Below are positions 25,322 to 32,495 of a stretch of DNA of 64,000 bases, in pieces. Made by a program: the position numbers and the translations under genes. The stretch is from Streptomyces sp. NBC_00224 (GTDB taxonomy: Bacteria > Actinomycetota > Actinomycetes > Streptomycetales > Streptomycetaceae), in NCBI RefSeq assembly GCF_041435195.1, contig NZ_CP108106.1, positions 7,143,001 through 7,207,000 of the forward strand. The letters run 5' to 3'. Numbering within the stretch: the stretch's first letter is position 1; every line of letters starts with the position of its first letter. The notes beneath the pieces were generated by a model. The model was given only the letters and a program-made list of their open reading frames with translations. It did no database searches and had not been told where the DNA came from.

Positions 25322-25830
25322 CACGGGACTCCAGGGTGAGTGACGACTGAGGAGAGGGCGCACGCGACCGGCATCCGGCTGTCGCGAAGGCGTCAACGAA
25401 GACGCGGGTGCGCAGAGCGGCGCACGGCGTGCGGGAGGTGTGTCGTGGTGGTGCTGAGGGCCGACGGACCCGGTCCCGGGGCCACGCCGTGAAACTGCCG
25501 AACCGACGAACACTCGCGGTGGCTGCGTCACCAGGCCACCGGAGTTCGCGGGGGGTACCCGCTCACTTGAGATTAACTGGTGAGTAACGAGCGCGCCATA
25601 GGGCGGAGGTAAGGAGTCCATGTGATCTGGCTCGCGTCGGGCGCGGCCGCCGTCCGCCTGCGGACCGTGGTGGGTTGCGCGCGCAGTTGCCCGCGCCCCT
25701 AGGCATTCAGGGGCGCGGGCAACCGCACGGCCGGCCCGCCACGGCCCGCAGGCGACGCACTCCACCCCCCGCGCCCGCAGACGACGCACTCCCCATACTC
25801 CACGCCCCGCGGAGCGCCTACGCTTCCCGC
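25322..25830. other. Gene-free gap with a covarying palindrome
   Basis: No open frame with coding character is seen. The stretch 25550-25620 is locally A/T-richer (TTGAGATTAACTGG) and may carry the promoter of the dehydrogenase gene on the minus strand. The hairpin at 25686-25723 is described separately. Confidence 0.5.
25686..25723. repeat. Variant intergenic palindrome with compensatory change
   Basis: GTTGCCCGCGCCCCT and AGGGGCGCGGGCAAC form a perfect 15-pair stem. Other copies in the window read GTTCCCCGCGCCCCT; here C is changed to G in one arm and the partner arm has changed to match. That is direct evidence that base-pairing is conserved. Confidence 0.8.
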
Positions 25831-26406
25831 ATGGACGAGGAGCTGCGGTCCCTGGCGGATCGGCTGCGGGACGAGGCCAGGGCGTCGGACGCGGTGTCCG
25901 CGTACGAGCGGCTGCTCTCGACCCGTGACCAGGACGAGCTGGCGGCGGTGCTCACCGAGCGCGAACGACCCCTGTGGGCGCGGGAGATCGCGGCCTTCCG
26001 GCTCGGCTGCGCGGGGGACCGGCGCGCCTTCGAGGCGCTGGTGCTGCTGCTCAACCACCGGGACCCGGAGCGCTGTGTCTCCGCCGCGCACGCCCTGGCC
26101 CGGCTCGGCGACCCGCGCACGGCACGCGCGGCGGCCGCGCTCGCCACCAACCAGCTGCGCACCGCGTACGCCCTGCACCCGGTGCGGCTGCTCACCGCAC
26201 TGCGCGCCCCCGAATCCGTACCGGCGCTGATCACTACCCTGCGGCCGCTGCTCTCGCCCGACACCCCTTACTGGCGGGTGGCGCTTGCCTGTGTGGAGGG
26301 GCTGGGTGAGCTGGGTGACAAAAGGGCGGTCGAGGCCCTGGAAACGGCACTGGCCCGCCCCCGCCTGGCCTCGGCCGCAGCCGTGGCACTCAGACGCATC
26401 GCGTAG
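25831..26406 (+). CDS. HEAT-repeat protein
   Basis: A 191-residue, wholly helical protein built of PBS/HEAT-type repeats: DRRAFEALVLLLNHRDPE, CVSAAHALARLGDPRTARAA, ESVPALITTLRPLL and LGDKRAVEALETALARP. Such proteins are scaffolds or adaptors; no catalytic residues are seen. Homologous Streptomyces genes are usually annotated only by the repeat. The ATG at 25831 follows a weak ribosome site. The gene ends where a reverse-strand acetyltransferase remnant begins. Confidence 0.85.
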   Translation: MDEELRSLADRLRDEARASDAVSAYERLLSTRDQDELAAVLTERERPLWAREIAAFRLGCAGDRRAFEALVLLLNHRDPERCVSAAHALARLGDPRTARAAAALATNQLRTAYALHPVRLLTALRAPESVPALITTLRPLLSPDTPYWRVALACVEGLGELGDKRAVEALETALARPRLASAAAVALRRIA

Positions 26407-26579
26407 CGCACCTCGGGCACCGCGACCCCGTCCACGACGAAGTCCTCCCCGGCGCCGTCCGGGACGAAGCCGGCACGCCCGTAGAACCGCCGGGCCCGGT
26501 CGTTGGCCTTCAGGACCCACAGCAGCAGGCGCGGATACCCGGCGTCGGCCGCGGTCATGTCCCGTATGCGTGCGGGGGC
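26387..26579 (-). pseudogene. Remnant of a GNAT acetyltransferase (C-terminal piece)
   Basis: About 60 residues read like the end of a GNAT acetyltransferase: YPRLLLWVLKANDRARRFYG, then RAGFVPDG and a closing VPEVRYAMRL. The acetyl-CoA-binding motif and all of the N-terminus are absent, no proper start exists, and the frame runs past its natural end into the opposite strand of the HEAT gene. It therefore looks like a decayed gene abutting the RidA stop. Confidence 0.55.
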
Positions 26580-26581
26580 GC

Positions 26582-26983
26582 TCAACGGTCGGCGACCACC
26601 GCGAACGCCTCGATCTCCATCAGGAGTTCGGGGCGGAACAGCGCCACCACCTGCACCGCCGAGCTGGCGGGGAGACGGCCGCTGTCGAGGTGTTCGTCCC
26701 GCGCCTCGCGGATCGCGGGCAGATGGGCGATGTCGGTGACGAAGACGGTCAGCTTCACCACGTCGTCGAAGGTCGCCCCGGCGGCCTCCAGGCAGCGGCG
26801 CAGATTCTCGAAGATCTGCCGCGCCTGCGCCACCGGGTCGCCCTCCCCGACCACGTTCCCCTTCTCGTCGAAGGCGCACTGGCCGGATATCGCGATGAAC
26901 CGGCCGGTGCCCCAGACCACATGGCTGTAGTTGACGCCGGGTGCGACGCCGTCGGGGGTGGCGATGTGCGTGAGCGAGGTCAT
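26582..26983 (-). CDS. RidA-family protein (YjgF/UK114)
   Basis: A 133-residue RidA-like protein. Family marks are YSHVVWGTGRFIAISGQCAF, ARQIFENLRRCLEAAGATFD and DVVKLTVFVTDIAHLPAIRE; the C-terminal ALFRPELLMEIEAFAVV replaces the strict RidA form with its catalytic Arg-Cys-Glu pattern, so the substrate may differ. RidA proteins deaminate reactive enamine/imine intermediates. The ATG at 26983 begins MTSLTHI. It stands alone between the acetyltransferase remnant and the broken radical SAM gene. Confidence 0.92.
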   Translation of the reverse strand: MTSLTHIATPDGVAPGVNYSHVVWGTGRFIAISGQCAFDEKGNVVGEGDPVAQARQIFENLRRCLEAAGATFDDVVKLTVFVTDIAHLPAIREARDEHLDSGRLPASSAVQVVALFRPELLMEIEAFAVVADR

Positions 26984-27030
26984 GCGTCCATCCTGACCCA
27001 TGCCACTGACAATCGGGCATCCGGTTCCGG

Positions 27031-27969
27031 TCAGAGCAGGGTGAGCTGGGTCGGTCCGGCCGGTTCCGGCTCCACGCGCTGCGGAACGCGCCGGGCCGCG
27101 CCCCGGTGCGCCGGTCCGATGCCGAACTCGGTGGCCAGGTCGTGTACTTGGCGGGTGATCCGGCGCTGGTACCACTTCGGCGCGTACGCACCCTCCGCGT
27201 ACAGCCGCTCGTACCGCCGCACCAGATGCGGATGGTGCTCGGCGAGCCACCCCATGAACCACTCGCGCGCCCCCGGCCGCAGATGCAGCACCAGGGGCGT
27301 CACCGAGGTCGCGCCCGAGGCGGCGATCGCGCGGACGGTGGCGCGCAGTTGGTCGGGGTGGTCCCCGAGGAAGGGGATGACCGGCGCCATCAGGACCCCG
27401 CAGCCGATGCCGTGCCCGGTCAGCGTCCGTACGACGTCGAGGCGCCGCTCGGGCGCCGGCGTGCCCGGCTCGACCGTGCGCCACAGCGCGTCGTCCACGA
27501 ACCCCACGGAGACGGAGATCCCCACCTGGGTGACCTCGGAGGCCTGCTGGAGCAGCTCCAGATCGCGCAGGATCAGCGTGCCCTTGGTGAGGATGGAGAA
27601 CGGGTTGGCGTGGTCGCGCAGCGCCTCGATGATCCCCGGCATCAGCCGGTAGCGGCCCTCGGCGCGCTGATAGCAGTCGACGTTGGTGCCCATGGCGATG
27701 TGCGCGCCCTGCCACCGCTTGGAGGCGAGGTGACGGCGCAGCAGCTCGGGCGCGTTGACGTTGACGACGATCTGCGAGTCGAAGCCGAGCCCGGTGTCGA
27801 GGTCGAGATAGCTGTGCGTCTTGCGGGCGAAGCAGTACACGCACGCGTGCGTGCAGCCCCGGTACGGGTTGACGGTCCACTCGAACGGCATCCGGGACAC
27901 CCCGGGCACCCGGTTGACGATCGAACGCGCGCGGACCTCGTGGAAGGTGACCCCGCGGAACTCGGGGGT
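27031..27969 (-). pseudogene. Rv2578c-type radical SAM gene, 3' part cut off by the element
   Basis: The last 310 codons of a radical SAM protein of the Rv2578c/spore-photolyase-like group. The iron-sulfur motif GCTHACVYCFARKTH is intact, followed by AHIAMGTNVDCYQRAEGRY and PFSILTKGTLILRDL. The natural N-terminus ending TRTFDTP is missing here and lies at 56858-56959; rejoining gives a protein of about 346 residues. The frame stays open into the element up to 28074, replacing the N-terminus by about 35 unrelated residues, with a GTG codon (27988-27990) inside the attP arm. A shortened but core-complete protein could thus still be made; expression is unproven. Confidence 0.9.
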
Positions 27970-27990
27970 AACGAAGATTTGTAAAGGCAC
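27952..27990. other. attL of the serine-integrase element
   Basis: Left junction. The host side carries the radical SAM codons (plus strand GGAACTCGGGG) and the element side the attP half-arm GAAGATTTGTAAAGGCAC (27973-27990). Predicted crossover dinucleotide is GT at 27968-27969 on the plus strand. The matching half-arm is at attR. Confidence 0.82.
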
Positions 27991-28011
27991 TCCAAAATCC
28001 GTATAATACGG
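27979..28011 (+). promoter_or_regulatory. Integrase promoter overlapping attP, with palindromic -10
   Basis: TTGTAA (27979-27984), a 17-base spacer and a perfect TATAAT (28002-28007). The -35 lies within the attP half-arm, so integrase or its partners bound at att would cover the promoter. The -10 is centred in CCGTAT-A-ATACGG (27999-28011), a perfect palindrome suitable for a repressor. GGAG at 28024 serves the ATG at 28037. Confidence 0.72.
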
Positions 28012-28036
28012 ACATATGTAAACGGAGTGCCTGGAA

Positions 28037-29572
28037 ATGCTCACAGCGGATACCGCATGGGCTGTAAAAGTCAAGGAGTTCCCGGACGGACGTGGTGGGT
28101 ATGCCCGCGTCTCGATGAATCGGAACGGTCAAAGCGTGAGTGTCGTCAACCAGTTTGGCGATGTTCGCTTGACCTTCGATGACCAGGGCTGGCCGGTAAG
28201 CGAAGGGCTTCTGTTCTCGGACGACGATATTTCGGCGTCGGAGTTCTCGACCAAAGAACGTCCGGGTTTCATCTTGCTGCGCGAGGCAATCCGGCAGCGT
28301 CGTCTATGGCTGATCGTGGTCACGGAAGTTGCGCGCATCACGCGCAATATGGAAGTGGCGATCGACTTCGTCAAGCTCCAGAAGGCGGCTGGTGGCGTGG
28401 TCGTCATGACCACGGACGGGCGGACGTTTGACCTGAAGACGCAGACTGGAATCCACGATTTCTATGCTGCTGTGGTCGAGGCGAGCCGGGAATCTGGCGT
28501 CAAGTCCGACCGGATGAAGCGAAACAAGCGCAACGTCTCGGCGAGCGGCCGCTACCACGGTGGTCGTCCCCGCTATGGTCGCGTGCGCGCGGTCAAGGAC
28601 GAGTTTGGCCGCGTGGTCAACACTGGCAAGGTCGGCCACGACATCGTGGAGGAAGAGGCTGAAATCCTGCGCGAGACGATTGACCGGATCTGCGAGGGGT
28701 GGCCGCTGGCGTCAATTGTGCGCGACCTGAAAGAGCGCGGCATCGTCGGGGTGAACGGTGAGCCTTTCCAGCGGACTGTTCTGCGCAAGGCGATCTCCAG
28801 CAAGCACCTGATCGGTGTCCAGGAGTCGAAAGGCCGAGAGTACCCGGGGGCGTTCCCTCCTATCATCACGGATCGTGCGAAGTGGGAGAAGGCGATGGCT
28901 ATCCTGCGCGCCCGGGGACGTACAAACAGCGAGGCAAGGTCGTACCTCACCAAAGCACGCTGCGGTAAGTGCGAGGGAGAGATGACTGGCCACTACCGCG
29001 ACAACCGACGCACGTACCAGTGCCGCGCCTACAACGACCATGGCCAGAAGATCGGGTGCGGTATGCAGCGCATCGCTGATCCGGTGGAGTTGCTCATCCT
29101 CGATGCAGTCCAGTACCGCTACAACACCCCGGGGTTCATCGAAGCACTGCGCCGCGCCTACCAGGAAAGTAGCGAGCACGATGAGCTTGGGAAGCTCATC
29201 GACCAAGTCCGACAGATTCAAGGCCGCTTGGATGAGTTGGAAGACGCTTGGACGAAAGGAACTGAGGGCCTCGACCTGACGTCGATGCTGCGGATGAAGG
29301 CGACCATGCAGAGCGAACTCAAGATGGTGAACGCCAGGATGGAGCGGAGCGCTGCGGGTCAGATGGTTGCTGCGATCACGACGGGCGGCATCAAGGCGGC
29401 CTTCGACAAGGCCGACATGGCGCAGCTGCGCGTGTACGTCGATCTCATCGTTGAAGAGGTGCGGATTGAACCAATCGCGGACACGAGCACACGACCGCGT
29501 TGGAAGCATGAGGCAACTGGCAGGTCATGGCTGTTCGACTACAGGCTCGTAAAGATTAAGTTCAAGTACTAG
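28037..29572 (+). CDS. Large serine integrase
   Basis: A 511-residue site-specific recombinase. The N-terminal resolvase domain has the catalytic Ser26 in GGYARVSMNRNG, with an insertion before the usual LSLxxQ region, and ITRNMEVAIDFVKLQ further on. A Recombinase domain follows (PRYGRVRAVKDEFGRVV; GVNGEPFQRTVLRKAI), then a zinc ribbon near residues 310-345 (CGKCEGEMTGHY; CRAYNDHGQKIGC) and a coiled-coil segment around residues 385-440. Such enzymes join attP and attB without host factors and need a directionality factor for excision. It is the leftmost gene and reads inward from attL, the usual placement. Confidence 0.96.
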   Translation: MLTADTAWAVKVKEFPDGRGGYARVSMNRNGQSVSVVNQFGDVRLTFDDQGWPVSEGLLFSDDDISASEFSTKERPGFILLREAIRQRRLWLIVVTEVARITRNMEVAIDFVKLQKAAGGVVVMTTDGRTFDLKTQTGIHDFYAAVVEASRESGVKSDRMKRNKRNVSASGRYHGGRPRYGRVRAVKDEFGRVVNTGKVGHDIVEEEAEILRETIDRICEGWPLASIVRDLKERGIVGVNGEPFQRTVLRKAISSKHLIGVQESKGREYPGAFPPIITDRAKWEKAMAILRARGRTNSEARSYLTKARCGKCEGEMTGHYRDNRRTYQCRAYNDHGQKIGCGMQRIADPVELLILDAVQYRYNTPGFIEALRRAYQESSEHDELGKLIDQVRQIQGRLDELEDAWTKGTEGLDLTSMLRMKATMQSELKMVNARMERSAAGQMVAAITTGGIKAAFDKADMAQLRVYVDLIVEEVRIEPIADTSTRPRWKHEATGRSWLFDYRLVKIKFKY

Positions 29573-29703
29573 TCGTCTTCGACGATAGAGGCCGTTAACT
29601 GAGCGGCCTGAGCAAGTATGGCGGCGTCTTCGACGAACTCGGGGACGCCGCTTTGTTTTGCTTGCTCCCGGACGTACTCGGCTAGGTCAAAATCTTCTTC
29701 CAT
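29569..29703 (-). CDS. Small acidic protein convergent with the integrase
   Basis: A 44-residue open frame, MEEDFDLAEYVREQAKQSG to SIVEDD, with 11 acidic residues and probably two short helices. GGAG stands nine bases before the ATG. Its TAG overlaps the integrase TAG on the other strand through a shared CTAG, so the two genes are exactly tail to tail. I do not recognise the family. Location suggests a role tied to integration, for example a directionality factor or an antisense-coupled gene, but there is no sequence proof. Confidence 0.55.
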   Translation of the reverse strand: MEEDFDLAEYVREQAKQSGVPEFVEDAAILAQAAQLTASIVEDD

Positions 29704-29876
29704 TGGTTGGTTCTCCGTCTATGTTTTTATTGTACGTCAACCTCCGGTATTTGTATTCGTGTCGGTGTTGTGCTTTGTGCTGAACCTATGGAACTGGCCG
29801 GCTCACGCTGTCATAAATGGGAGTAGGCCGAGGGGATTCCCCGGCCCGAACCCCACATGAAGGAGCGTGAAGCAGC

Positions 29877-30203
29877 ATGGCTATTGTGAGTCGTAAGGTC
29901 TCAGACCTGAGTGGCAACGAGGGAAGCGACGAAGAGTTTGCCGCTGTCGTTGTCCGGCAACACCCCAAGCTGGACCAGCCCAAGGCGCTGGATGTGTTGC
30001 TGCCTGAACTGGAGCAGTTCAAGGACATCAGTGGCGACCTTGTGATCCTGGAGGTCACTATGCCCGACAACCGTAAGCGTGACCTCTACGTGAGGCTCGC
30101 TGAGTTCAACAAGGTGTCGGCGAAGATGGATGACATCCTCGACAATGCGCGTGGCACACGTGGACGAGTGCCTGGCACCCGCGTTGGTGGCAACGGGTCG
30201 TAG
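29877..30203 (+). CDS. Hypothetical protein, paralogue of the 45739-46293 product
   Basis: A 108-residue protein of unknown function. It shares with the product of 45739-46293 the layout S-DLSG, then acidic residues, V-V-xQxHP-L, about 30 residues and FNKxxA (here FAAVVVRQHPKLDQP and LYVRLAEFNKVSAKM). The tail DNARGTRGRVPGTRVGGNGS is basic and flexible, as in DNA-binding small proteins. AAGGAG lies 11 bases upstream of the ATG. A GC hairpin (GGCCGAGGGGATTCCCCGGCC, 29827-29847) precedes the ribosome site. Two copies within one element suggest an element-specific function. Confidence 0.75.
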   Translation: MAIVSRKVSDLSGNEGSDEEFAAVVVRQHPKLDQPKALDVLLPELEQFKDISGDLVILEVTMPDNRKRDLYVRLAEFNKVSAKMDDILDNARGTRGRVPGTRVGGNGS

Positions 30204-30265
30204 ATTTCCGCTCCTTCACCCACTCCGCCTCGTACCGGATGGTTCTGGTGGTTGAGGTGGTGGTT

Positions 30266-30310
30266 CCCCGTCCTGGTGGCCTGAGAAGGGTTGCTGGGGC
30301 GGGGGTTTTC
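30266..30310 (+). terminator. Possible terminator after the 108-residue gene
   Basis: CCCCGTCC and GGGGCGGGG can pair over a long loop and are followed by GTTTTC. The loop of about 25 bases weakens the call. Confidence 0.35.
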
Positions 30311-30338
30311 ATCGCACCATCCATCCCGTAGCCACTAT

Positions 30339-30354
30339 TCGCACTAACGTGCGA
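30339..30354. promoter_or_regulatory. Palindrome upstream of the membrane beta-barrel gene
   Basis: TCGCAC-TAAC-GTGCGA, a perfect six-base inverted repeat about 95 bases before the 30450 start. It may be an operator. No clear -35/-10 pair was found next to it. Confidence 0.35.
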
Positions 30355-30449
30355 GCTTTGGAAATGTTGAGTCCCCACGGACCCGTTGTCCTGTGCCGCC
30401 TTTGGCTGTCATAATTATTGGATCTTTATATGCGTGAAAAGAGGGTTGC

Positions 30450-30920
30450 ATGTTGGATTTGAGTTTACTGGGGCTCCTGAGCATTGTTGCGGGAGCGGTC
30501 ATTTCATCAACTATTGGCCTCTTCTTAGGGAGTACGTTGGAGTATCTCGCCGCGCGTACAATCGGAAGCATATGGCATGGCGGCGAGTATGATGTGCGTG
30601 GAAGGTGGAAGTCGACCTACACTTACAGGAGTAGGGGATCTAGCCACGTTGGCGAGCAGATTATGCAGTTCTATCAGGTTGGGCATTCCGTATACGCAAA
30701 GAATACAGGAGGGTCGTCCCCCCATCGGCACTTTCTGAAACTTAAGATAGATGGTGCCTTCCTGACGGGTTCCTGGAGGAACACGGCGCGAAATGCAAAT
30801 CACTATGGCGTCGTACAGCTCAGGATCACGGCAGACGGTATTGAGATGACTGGCAAGTGGGTCGGCTTTGATAGCAGCAGCCTGATCCAGGCGGGTAGCT
30901 GGAAACTAACGCGACAGTAG
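30450..30920 (+). CDS. Membrane-anchored beta-barrel protein, Cap15-like
   Basis: A 156-residue protein with one long or two short hydrophobic helices at the start (LSLLGLLSIVAGAVISSTIG and LFLGSTLEYLAA) and a beta-rich rest. The pattern GRWKSTYTYRS, FYQVGHSVYAK, FLKLKIDGAFLTGSWRN, GVVQLRITADGIEMTGKWVG, GSWKLTR alternates Gly-x-Trp strands like a small lipocalin-type barrel. This arrangement resembles Cap15, the membrane beta-barrel effector of some CBASS systems. No nucleotidyltransferase adjoins it; the element's CD-NTase lies 7 kb away beside a SLATT protein. The similarity is by architecture only. Confidence 0.6.
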   Translation: MLDLSLLGLLSIVAGAVISSTIGLFLGSTLEYLAARTIGSIWHGGEYDVRGRWKSTYTYRSRGSSHVGEQIMQFYQVGHSVYAKNTGGSSPHRHFLKLKIDGAFLTGSWRNTARNANHYGVVQLRITADGIEMTGKWVGFDSSSLIQAGSWKLTRQ

Positions 30921-30921
30921 G

Positions 30922-31506
30922 ATGACCGTGGCTATTTGGAATCCTTCTAAAGGTGATTTACCTAGCATCGAGATTGCTAAGCTAGCCGAGTCCTGGCGTT
31001 TTTATTCAGTTCTCGATGTGGGGTGTGGATGGGGCCGCAATCTCGTCCCCTTTACGAACGTGGCGGAGATTCTACACGGATTTGACCTGGATGAACAGGC
31101 AGTCTGTGCGGCCCGGATGCAACTCAAGGAATCATCGGCTGAAGTGTCCGTTTGGCAAAGTGACCTCCTTTCTGTCGAATTAGATCACTCCTACGATCTG
31201 GTCATTTGCTATGGGGTGATGCATTTTCTCAAACGACAGCAACGTATGAGGGCCTATAGCCGCCTGCGCTCATGGGTGAAGCCAGGCGGATTGCTAGCAG
31301 TCGCTTCATTTAATGCACTCGTCCCGATCCCGGCGGACCTGCAACCTCTTATCGCTGAGCCGCCAGAGGATAGCAGCGAGTTGTACGAGCAGTTCTCGGG
31401 ATGGGATACTTTATTTGCTCGTAGCTACGTGTATGAGGATGAGCACGAGGGTGGGATTAAGCACACCCACTCGATTGATCGTCTCATGGTGCGAGCCCCA
31501 GCGTAG
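30922..31506 (+). CDS. Class I SAM-dependent methyltransferase
   Basis: A 194-residue methyltransferase with motif I VLDVGCGWGRNLVPF, the acidic motif II HGFDLDEQAV, SDLLSVELDHSYDLVICYGV as motif IV region, and VKPGGLLAVASF as motif V/VI. It is closest in style to TehB/UbiE-type small-molecule methyltransferases. The ATG begins one base after the TAG of the beta-barrel gene, so both form an operon. The substrate is unknown. The base composition of this pair is more A/T-rich than the rest of the element, suggesting separate acquisition. Confidence 0.88.
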   Translation: MTVAIWNPSKGDLPSIEIAKLAESWRFYSVLDVGCGWGRNLVPFTNVAEILHGFDLDEQAVCAARMQLKESSAEVSVWQSDLLSVELDHSYDLVICYGVMHFLKRQQRMRAYSRLRSWVKPGGLLAVASFNALVPIPADLQPLIAEPPEDSSELYEQFSGWDTLFARSYVYEDEHEGGIKHTHSIDRLMVRAPA

Positions 31507-31514
31507 CCCTACCG

Positions 31515-31922
31515 TCAGAATGAGTTTTCGGCAGATTCGATGCCGAGCTCATTGAAGCCAGTATCTTGGTCGAATCGACGGTAGAATCTGAACTGACGGT
31601 CTTCTGCTAAGACTACCTCTGCGGTAAGCCGGACAATGCAGCCCTCAGAGAGGTGTCCGCCTTTCACGTTTCCATGGATGTCCGACATGGATACATGAAT
31701 ATGGCAACCGTTTGGAGAGAGAGTTCCCTCAATCGACACGATTTCATAGTCTCCCTCAAGGTGCTCGAATGTCTTTGCTCCGGGCATGCGAAGTACAGCA
31801 CCCGAGAATCCGCCGACGCAGGTAATAACGTATCCTGCCTGGATTTCTTGTGCTGTGACATAACTTTCGATGCTCTTTTTGAGGTCGTCTCCGTTGAGTA
31901 GGCGAAATGCGTGAGTCTTCAT
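31515..31922 (-). CDS. PPC-domain (PD1-like, DUF296) protein
   Basis: A 135-residue single-domain protein. The PPC pattern is clear: AYRL-like start HAFRLLNGDDLKKSIESYV, AGYVITCVGGFSGAVLRMPG, EIVSIEGTLSPNGCHIHVSM and GNVKGGHLSEGCIVRLTAEV, whose His and Gly positions form the trimer core. In plants such domains accompany AT-hook DNA binding; bacterial stand-alone forms are of unknown function. The ATG at 31922 is preferred because the promoter predicts transcription to begin there; the ATG six bases upstream is the alternative. It is convergent with the methyltransferase gene. Confidence 0.87.
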   Translation of the reverse strand: MKTHAFRLLNGDDLKKSIESYVTAQEIQAGYVITCVGGFSGAVLRMPGAKTFEHLEGDYEIVSIEGTLSPNGCHIHVSMSDIHGNVKGGHLSEGCIVRLTAEVVLAEDRQFRFYRRFDQDTGFNELGIESAENSF

Positions 31923-31928
31923 ATGCAT

Positions 31929-31957
31929 ATAATAAGCTCCATTTCGATTTAGGTCAA
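31929..31957 (-). promoter_or_regulatory. Promoter of the PPC gene, predicted leaderless
   Basis: On the minus strand TTGACC, 17 bases, TATTAT, then ATGCAT and ATG. The expected start of transcription, about seven bases after the -10, coincides with the chosen start codon, so the mRNA would have no leader. Confidence 0.6.
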
Positions 31958-32495
31958 TCGTCGAGCCGGGCTCCACGCCTTATCTTCGCAATCTTGTGCA
32001 ATATCCTTATTGAGCTCCAGTGCTGTCGCCCGGCAGGTAAACATTACCCGGAGTTTTGGATCTTTAATCATTGAGAAGCGCGACATTTTTCCAGGATTAT
32101 GCCGCGAGAGTCTGATTTACTCGATTCTTCTCAATCTGATTGAATCATCGAAATTCTATCGGATGGCAATTTGAACCCTCAGCTATTACATGCCTCCCTC
32201 TAATCCGCCCCCGCCATACTGGAGCATGGGCGACGTTCCACTGGTGTCTAACCGCTGTCAGGCGCATTCGCCTCGCTGTTGTACAAAAAGCCAAACCCAT
32301 TGAAGTAACCCCTACCTGTTCTCCATAGTGGAAGTAAGAGCGAGCCAGGTTGGCAATAAATGCCACGGACAGCAGCTCAAGACTTCCGCCACAAAGTTAG
32401 CGTGCGTTCAGCGCAAATGCCCACGACGGTCTGTCGTGAGGTTTGTTCTGTGTTCCCAACTTTCGGAGGTCGTGTAACTAAAAGGAGGGGGAACC
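31958..32495. other. A/T-rich gene-free stretch before the first TraB-like gene
   Basis: Only short frames without ribosome sites are found. Near 32428 CACGAC-GGTCT-GTCGTG forms a hairpin, and AAAAGGAGGGGG precedes the 32496 ATG, so the right part is the leader of the TraB-like gene. The left part (32000-32350) shows nothing identifiable and may be decayed. Confidence 0.5.

Noticed and set aside
23069..25339. 756-codon plus-strand frame
   Set aside because: Opposite strand of the TetR and dehydrogenase genes; no domain recognised, Arg/Gly/Asp-rich shadow.
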